NCBI GenBank assembly: GCA_900553635.1
Contig: USDU01000029.1
Coordinates: 1 to 16,868 of the forward strand
Direction of reading: 5' to 3'
Origin: an uncultured Lachnospiraceae bacterium
GTDB lineage: Bacteria > Bacillota_A > Clostridia > Lachnospirales > Lachnospiraceae
Length of the DNA stretch: 16,868 nucleotides
Below the pieces are notes generated by a model. The model saw nothing but the letters and a program-made list of their open reading frames with translations, ran no database searches and was not told the DNA's origin. The stretch's first letter is position 1, and the number at the start of each line of letters is the position of its first letter. A program made the position numbers and the translations under genes. Of this stretch, positions 14,092 to 16,868 are shown one piece after another.

Positions 14092-15211
14092 AAAACAGTC
14101 GCGGGGCAGTAAATACGTCCTCTTTGAACGAAAACTGATGCGAAAAATCCTGTCGCTGGTATTTGTGTCCATCTGCGCGGTTTTCCTGCTGCGGGAACTG
14201 ATTCGCGGGCGGTTCGGCGATACAGTGGTGGGCTTTCTGACCGGCCTTTTCCATCTGGACTACGACGACGCCCTTTATATCTACGAAATCACCTTCCGCA
14301 ATAACCTGGAAACCATTCTGGCAGGCGCCATCATCATTGCCATCATCGTGGTATTCCGCTATTCCATCCGCTGGATGACCGAATATTTCGATGAGATTTC
14401 CGCCGGCTGCGACGCGCTGCTGGATGAAAAGACCGAACTCATTACCCTTTCCCCTGAAATGGGTTTTCTGGAGCTGAAACTCAATGAATGCAAAAACATT
14501 CTGGAAAAACGGGAGCGGGACGCACGCCAGGCCGAGGAGCGCAAAAACGATCTGGTGGTCTACCTGGCCCACGATATCCGCACGCCCCTGACTTCCGTCA
14601 TCGGCTATCTGGATCTGATGAAGGAAGCGCCGGATCTGCCTGTGGAACAGCGTGCCCGGTATCTGTCCATCACATTAGACAAGGCTTACCGGCTGGAACA
14701 GCTCATCAATGAGTTTTTTGAAATTACCCGGTTTAACCTGCACAGCATCCCTCTGACCCGGGAAAATATTCCGCTGTTCTTTCTGCTGATGCAGCTTGCA
14801 GAGGAATTTTATCCGATTCTGACGCCCGGCGGAAAATCCGTACATATGGACGTGCCGGAGAACCTGATTCTGCCCGGAGATCCGGACAAGCTTGCCCGGG
14901 TGTTCAACAACATTTTGAAAAATGCAGCCGCCTATAGCTTTCCTGGTACGGTCATCGAGATTCGAGCCCGGAAAGAAGCGGATCTGATTCATATTACCTT
15001 TACCAACCAGGGACCGCAGATTCCCAAGGAACAGCTGGACGTAATTTTCGAGAAGTTTTACCGGCTGGACAGTGCAAGATCTTCCGAAAAAGGCGGAGCC
15101 GGACTGGGACTGGCTATCGCGAAGGAGATTGTGGCGGCCCATCACGGGATGATCTCGGCGGAGAGCGATGAACGTGGGACGACCTTTTCGGTGGTTCTGC
15201 CGGCGGTCTGA
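14084..15211 (+). CDS. Membrane sensor histidine kinase, VanS-like
   Basis: Partner kinase of the preceding regulator. It has two transmembrane helices (about residues 21-39 and 76-94) flanking a short extracytoplasmic loop of some 36 residues, a HAMP-like/coiled linker to about 155, the HisKA domain with His163 in YLAHDIRTPLTSVIGYLDL, and a HATPase_c domain with the N box FNNILKNAAAYS near 277, TNQGPQI near 307, the FEKFYRLDSAR F box and the G-rich GGAGLGLAIAKEIV. The 375-residue reading starts at a TTG (14084) that overlaps the regulator by eight bases and follows GGGGAGTGGGG; an in-frame ATG at 14138 would trim 18 residues. The tiny sensor loop suggests sensing within or near the membrane. 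The signal is unknown. Confidence 0.92.
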   Translation: MNKKQSRGSKYVLFERKLMRKILSLVFVSICAVFLLRELIRGRFGDTVVGFLTGLFHLDYDDALYIYEITFRNNLETILAGAIIIAIIVVFRYSIRWMTEYFDEISAGCDALLDEKTELITLSPEMGFLELKLNECKNILEKRERDARQAEERKNDLVVYLAHDIRTPLTSVIGYLDLMKEAPDLPVEQRARYLSITLDKAYRLEQLINEFFEITRFNLHSIPLTRENIPLFFLLMQLAEEFYPILTPGGKSVHMDVPENLILPGDPDKLARVFNNILKNAAAYSFPGTVIEIRARKEADLIHITFTNQGPQIPKEQLDVIFEKFYRLDSARSSEKGGAGLGLAIAKEIVAAHHGMISAESDERGTTFSVVLPAV

Positions 15212-15280
15212 ATTAAGAATGGATTGCCTGTTGTTCGCAAAGCTCTGTCACCGGCAACTGCCTACAAATACTTCAAGCAT

Positions 15281-15328
15281 AAAAGAGACCATTTATCCGC
15301 CTTTTCCAGATAAATGGTCTCTCTTTTT
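15281..15328. terminator. Bidirectional terminator between the kinase gene and pyrI
   Basis: A perfect 13-base-pair stem GAGACCATTTATC (15285-15297) with GATAAATGGTCTC (15309-15321) and an 11-base loop is followed by TCTTTTT on the plus strand and by TTTTATGCTT on the minus strand. It lies between convergent genes and should end both the vanS-like transcript and the pyrB-pyrI transcript. Confidence 0.93.
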
Positions 15329-15340
15329 ACACATGTTTAC

Positions 15341-15775
15341 TTATTTTCTCTTGTACTTTTCCTCACAGTACTTGCAGCGGTACACCTCTTTGCGCGGGTC
15401 GGTCAGGACAAATACCTGATCCAGCTCCTGCTCAATGGAAGTGATGCAGCGGGGATTCTTGCACTTTACGATATTGCGAATCTCCTTGGGAAGGGTCAGG
15501 GTCTTCTTCTCCGTGACCTTCTCGTCTTTTACGATATTGACGGTGATATTATGGTCGATGAAGCCCAGCACATCCATATCAATATAATCAATCGGACACT
15601 CGATTTTCATCAGATCCTTCTTTCCCATCTTGCCGCTGCGGGCATTCTTGATAATCGCCACGGTGCAGTCCAGCTTGTCCAGGTTCAGATATTTGTATAT
15701 CTCCATGCTCTTGCCCGCCTGGATGTGATCCAGCACGAAGCCCTCGGAGATACGTCCTACGCTTAACATTGACAT
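15341..15775 (-). CDS. pyrI: Aspartate carbamoyltransferase regulatory chain PyrI
   Basis: Regulatory subunit (144 residues) that binds nucleotide effectors and holds the PyrB trimers together in the aspartate transcarbamoylase holoenzyme. The N-terminal effector-binding part includes VGRISEGFVLDHIQAG and a central KDLMKIECPIDYID; the C-terminal zinc domain has Cys105, Cys110, Cys134 and Cys137 in CKNPRC and YRCKYC. The start codon shares one base with the pyrB stop (TAATG at 15773-15777), and GGAGGT lies nine bases upstream, so the two are translationally coupled. Many Bacillota have an unregulated PyrB alone; presence of pyrI here points to allosteric control of pyrimidine synthesis. Confidence 0.96.
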   Translation of the reverse strand: MSMLSVGRISEGFVLDHIQAGKSMEIYKYLNLDKLDCTVAIIKNARSGKMGKKDLMKIECPIDYIDMDVLGFIDHNITVNIVKDEKVTEKKTLTLPKEIRNIVKCKNPRCITSIEQELDQVFVLTDPRKEVYRCKYCEEKYKRK

Positions 15776-16692
15776 TATACATTCACCTCCAGAAGTGTGA
15801 GAATCAGCGCCATACGTACATAGACGCCATACTGTACCTGCTTGAAATAAGCGGCCCGCGGATCGTTGTCCACCTCGACGGAAATCTCATTGACTCTGGG
15901 CAGCGGATGCAGAACCAGCATATCCGGCTTGGCCAGAGCCATTTTCTCCTTATTCAGGATGTAGAAATCCCTCAGACGGATATAATCCTCCTCGTTGAAG
16001 AAACGCTCCTGCTGAACACGGGTCATATACAGCAGATCCAGGTCGCCGATCACGTCCTCCAAACGCTCCACTTCCTTATAACTCTGACCGTTGGCGTCCA
16101 GTACCTCCTCACGGATGTAGCTGGGAATCCGCAGCTCCTCCGGGGAAATGAATACAAAGCGCACATTTTCATAACGAACCAGCGCTTTTACCAGAGAATG
16201 CACCGTACGACCAAACTTCAGGTCGCCGCAGAGACCGATGGTAATGTGATCGAGACGCCCTTTCAAAGAACGAATGGTCATCAGATCCGTCAGGGTCTGG
16301 GTCGGATGCTGATGGCCGCCATCGCCTGCGTTGATCACAGGAATACCGGAAACTGCGGACGCTACCATCGGAGCTCCCTCTTTCGGGTGCCGCATCGCAC
16401 ATATGTCAGCATAACAGGAAATCATACGAATTGTATCGGAAACACTTTCTCCCTTGGATGCGGAACTGGACGCCGCACTGGAAAATCCTAAGACCTGACC
16501 CCCTAAATGGATCATAGCAGATTCGAAACTAAGTCTTGTTCTTGTACTCGGTTCATAAAACAATGTCGCCAGAACCTTACCGTCACAGGCATGCGCGTAT
16601 TTTGCAGGATTCTTCTCAATGTCGCTGGCAAGGTCCAAAACCTTCTCCACTTCTTCCACGGAAAAATCCAACGGGCTCATAAGATGTCTCAT
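15775..16692 (-). CDS. pyrB: Aspartate carbamoyltransferase catalytic chain PyrB
   Basis: Catalyses carbamoyl phosphate plus L-aspartate to N-carbamoyl-L-aspartate, the first committed step of pyrimidine synthesis. The 305-residue length is standard. The carbamoyl phosphate-binding STRTR motif is present in [14 protein letters not shown] (residues 45-57). Lys80 in the SASKGES loop, [11 protein letters not shown] near 126-136, [12 protein letters not shown] near 165 and VLHPLPRV near 262 are also in place. GGGAGG lies six bases before the ATG. It forms a two-gene operon with pyrI. No PyrR-type attenuator is seen in the leader, only promoter-like and palindromic elements. Confidence 0.97.
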   Translation of the reverse strand: MRHLMSPLDFSVEEVEKVLDLASDIEKNPAKYAHACDGKVLATLFYEPSTRTRLSFESAMIHLGGQVLGFSSAASSSASKGESVSDTIRMISCYADICAMRHPKEGAPMVASAVSGIPVINAGDGGHQHPTQTLTDLMTIRSLKGRLDHITIGLCGDLKFGRTVHSLVKALVRYENVRFVFISPEELRIPSYIREEVLDANGQSYKEVERLEDVIGDLDLLYMTRVQQERFFNEEDYIRLRDFYILNKEKMALAKPDMLVLHPLPRVNEISVEVDNDPRAAYFKQVQYGVYVRMALILTLLEVNV

Positions 16693-16733
16693 AATAACCT
16701 CCCATTTGGCTTTGTCAATTTTTATCTCGTAAT

Positions 16734-16762
16734 ATATTACATCAAACTTTTGCGGATTTCAA
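16734..16762 (-). promoter_or_regulatory. Candidate promoter of pyrB-pyrI (proximal)
   Basis: On the minus strand TTGAAA (16757-16762, five of six) is followed after 17 bases by TAATAT (16734-16739, four of six). The leader to the pyrB ATG would be short, about 35 bases, which leaves no room for a transcription attenuator. Confidence 0.55.
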
Positions 16763-16792
16763 CAAATATCTTTTGCAAAATTGTACTTTTTC

Positions 16793-16823
16793 AAGTATAC
16801 TTCTAGGTAGAGTGATTATAACA
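16793..16823 (-). promoter_or_regulatory. Distal extended -10 promoter and AAGTATACTT palindrome upstream of pyrB
   Basis: TGTTATAAT on the minus strand (16823-16815) is a perfect -10 box with an extended TG; no -35 box at the right spacing was found. Just downstream lies the perfect ten-base palindrome AAGTATACTT (16793-16802), a possible protein-binding site between the two candidate pyrB promoters. Confidence 0.4.
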
Positions 16824-16868
16824 GTTTTGCCCGCAGAACGGCTGCGGAGATTCAGGCTCGGGACACAG

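Noticed and set aside
13342..14172. Minus-strand open frame opposite the response regulator
   Set aside because: The plus strand clearly encodes a full receiver and winged-helix protein; the opposite frame has no domain pattern.
13294..15211. Vancomycin resistance locus
   Set aside because: Only VanR/VanS-like regulators are present; no ligase, dehydrogenase or D,D-peptidase genes are nearby, and pyrI follows directly.
16830..16847. Hairpin CCGCAG-AACGG-CTGCGG near the right edge as a terminator
   Set aside because: No T-run on either side; it may belong to an upstream element outside the window.

Overview
The window looks like chromosomal DNA of a gut-type member of the Clostridia (Bacillota), most likely Lachnospiraceae. 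This is inferred from the gene content (FMN riboswitch with RibU, VanR/VanS-like two-component pair, pyrB-pyrI pair, TsaE/TsaB/RimI set), strong AGGAGG-type ribosome binding sites, and a Gram-positive cell-wall-anchored glycosidase. The species cannot be told from the sequence alone.

Layout. The left part (1-6292) is a minus-strand block around tRNA maturation and small-molecule metabolism. In transcription order it holds a promoter with a long structured leader, tsaE-tsaB-rimI (t6A synthesis and S18 acetylation), a second promoter, a small zinc-ribbon protein, rnz (tRNA 3' processing), tsaD (t6A transferase), ispD (isoprenoid synthesis) and a glycerate kinase. At the window edge is the first part of a tRNA-Ser gene with its own near-consensus promoter, whose -35 box contains the glycerate kinase stop codon. 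Next (6309-7369, minus) is ribU, a riboflavin ECF substrate-binding protein behind a complete FMN riboswitch and intrinsic terminator.

The centre (7389-12617, minus) is one very large secreted, cell-wall-anchored glycosidase of about 1742 residues. Its catalytic barrel carries clan GH-D (GH36/GH27-like) motifs and is surrounded by three discoidin/CBM32-like domains, a LamG-like domain, Ig-like domains, a PGDNNK repeat linker and a non-canonical sorting signal. It is the main accessory gene here and probably acts on host or dietary glycans with terminal alpha-Gal or alpha-GalNAc; the substrate is inference.

The right part holds plus-strand genes: a small CmpB-like membrane protein diverging from the glycosidase, then a VanR/VanS-type two-component pair without vanHAX genes. 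A strong bidirectional terminator separates it from the convergent minus-strand pyrB-pyrI operon (aspartate transcarbamoylase catalytic and regulatory chains).

No CRISPR array, insertion sequence, phage gene or integrase was seen. The most interesting parts are the modular glycosidase, the RNA-controlled ribU leader, the terminator-like hairpin inside the tsaE leader, and the tRNA-maturation gene grouping.
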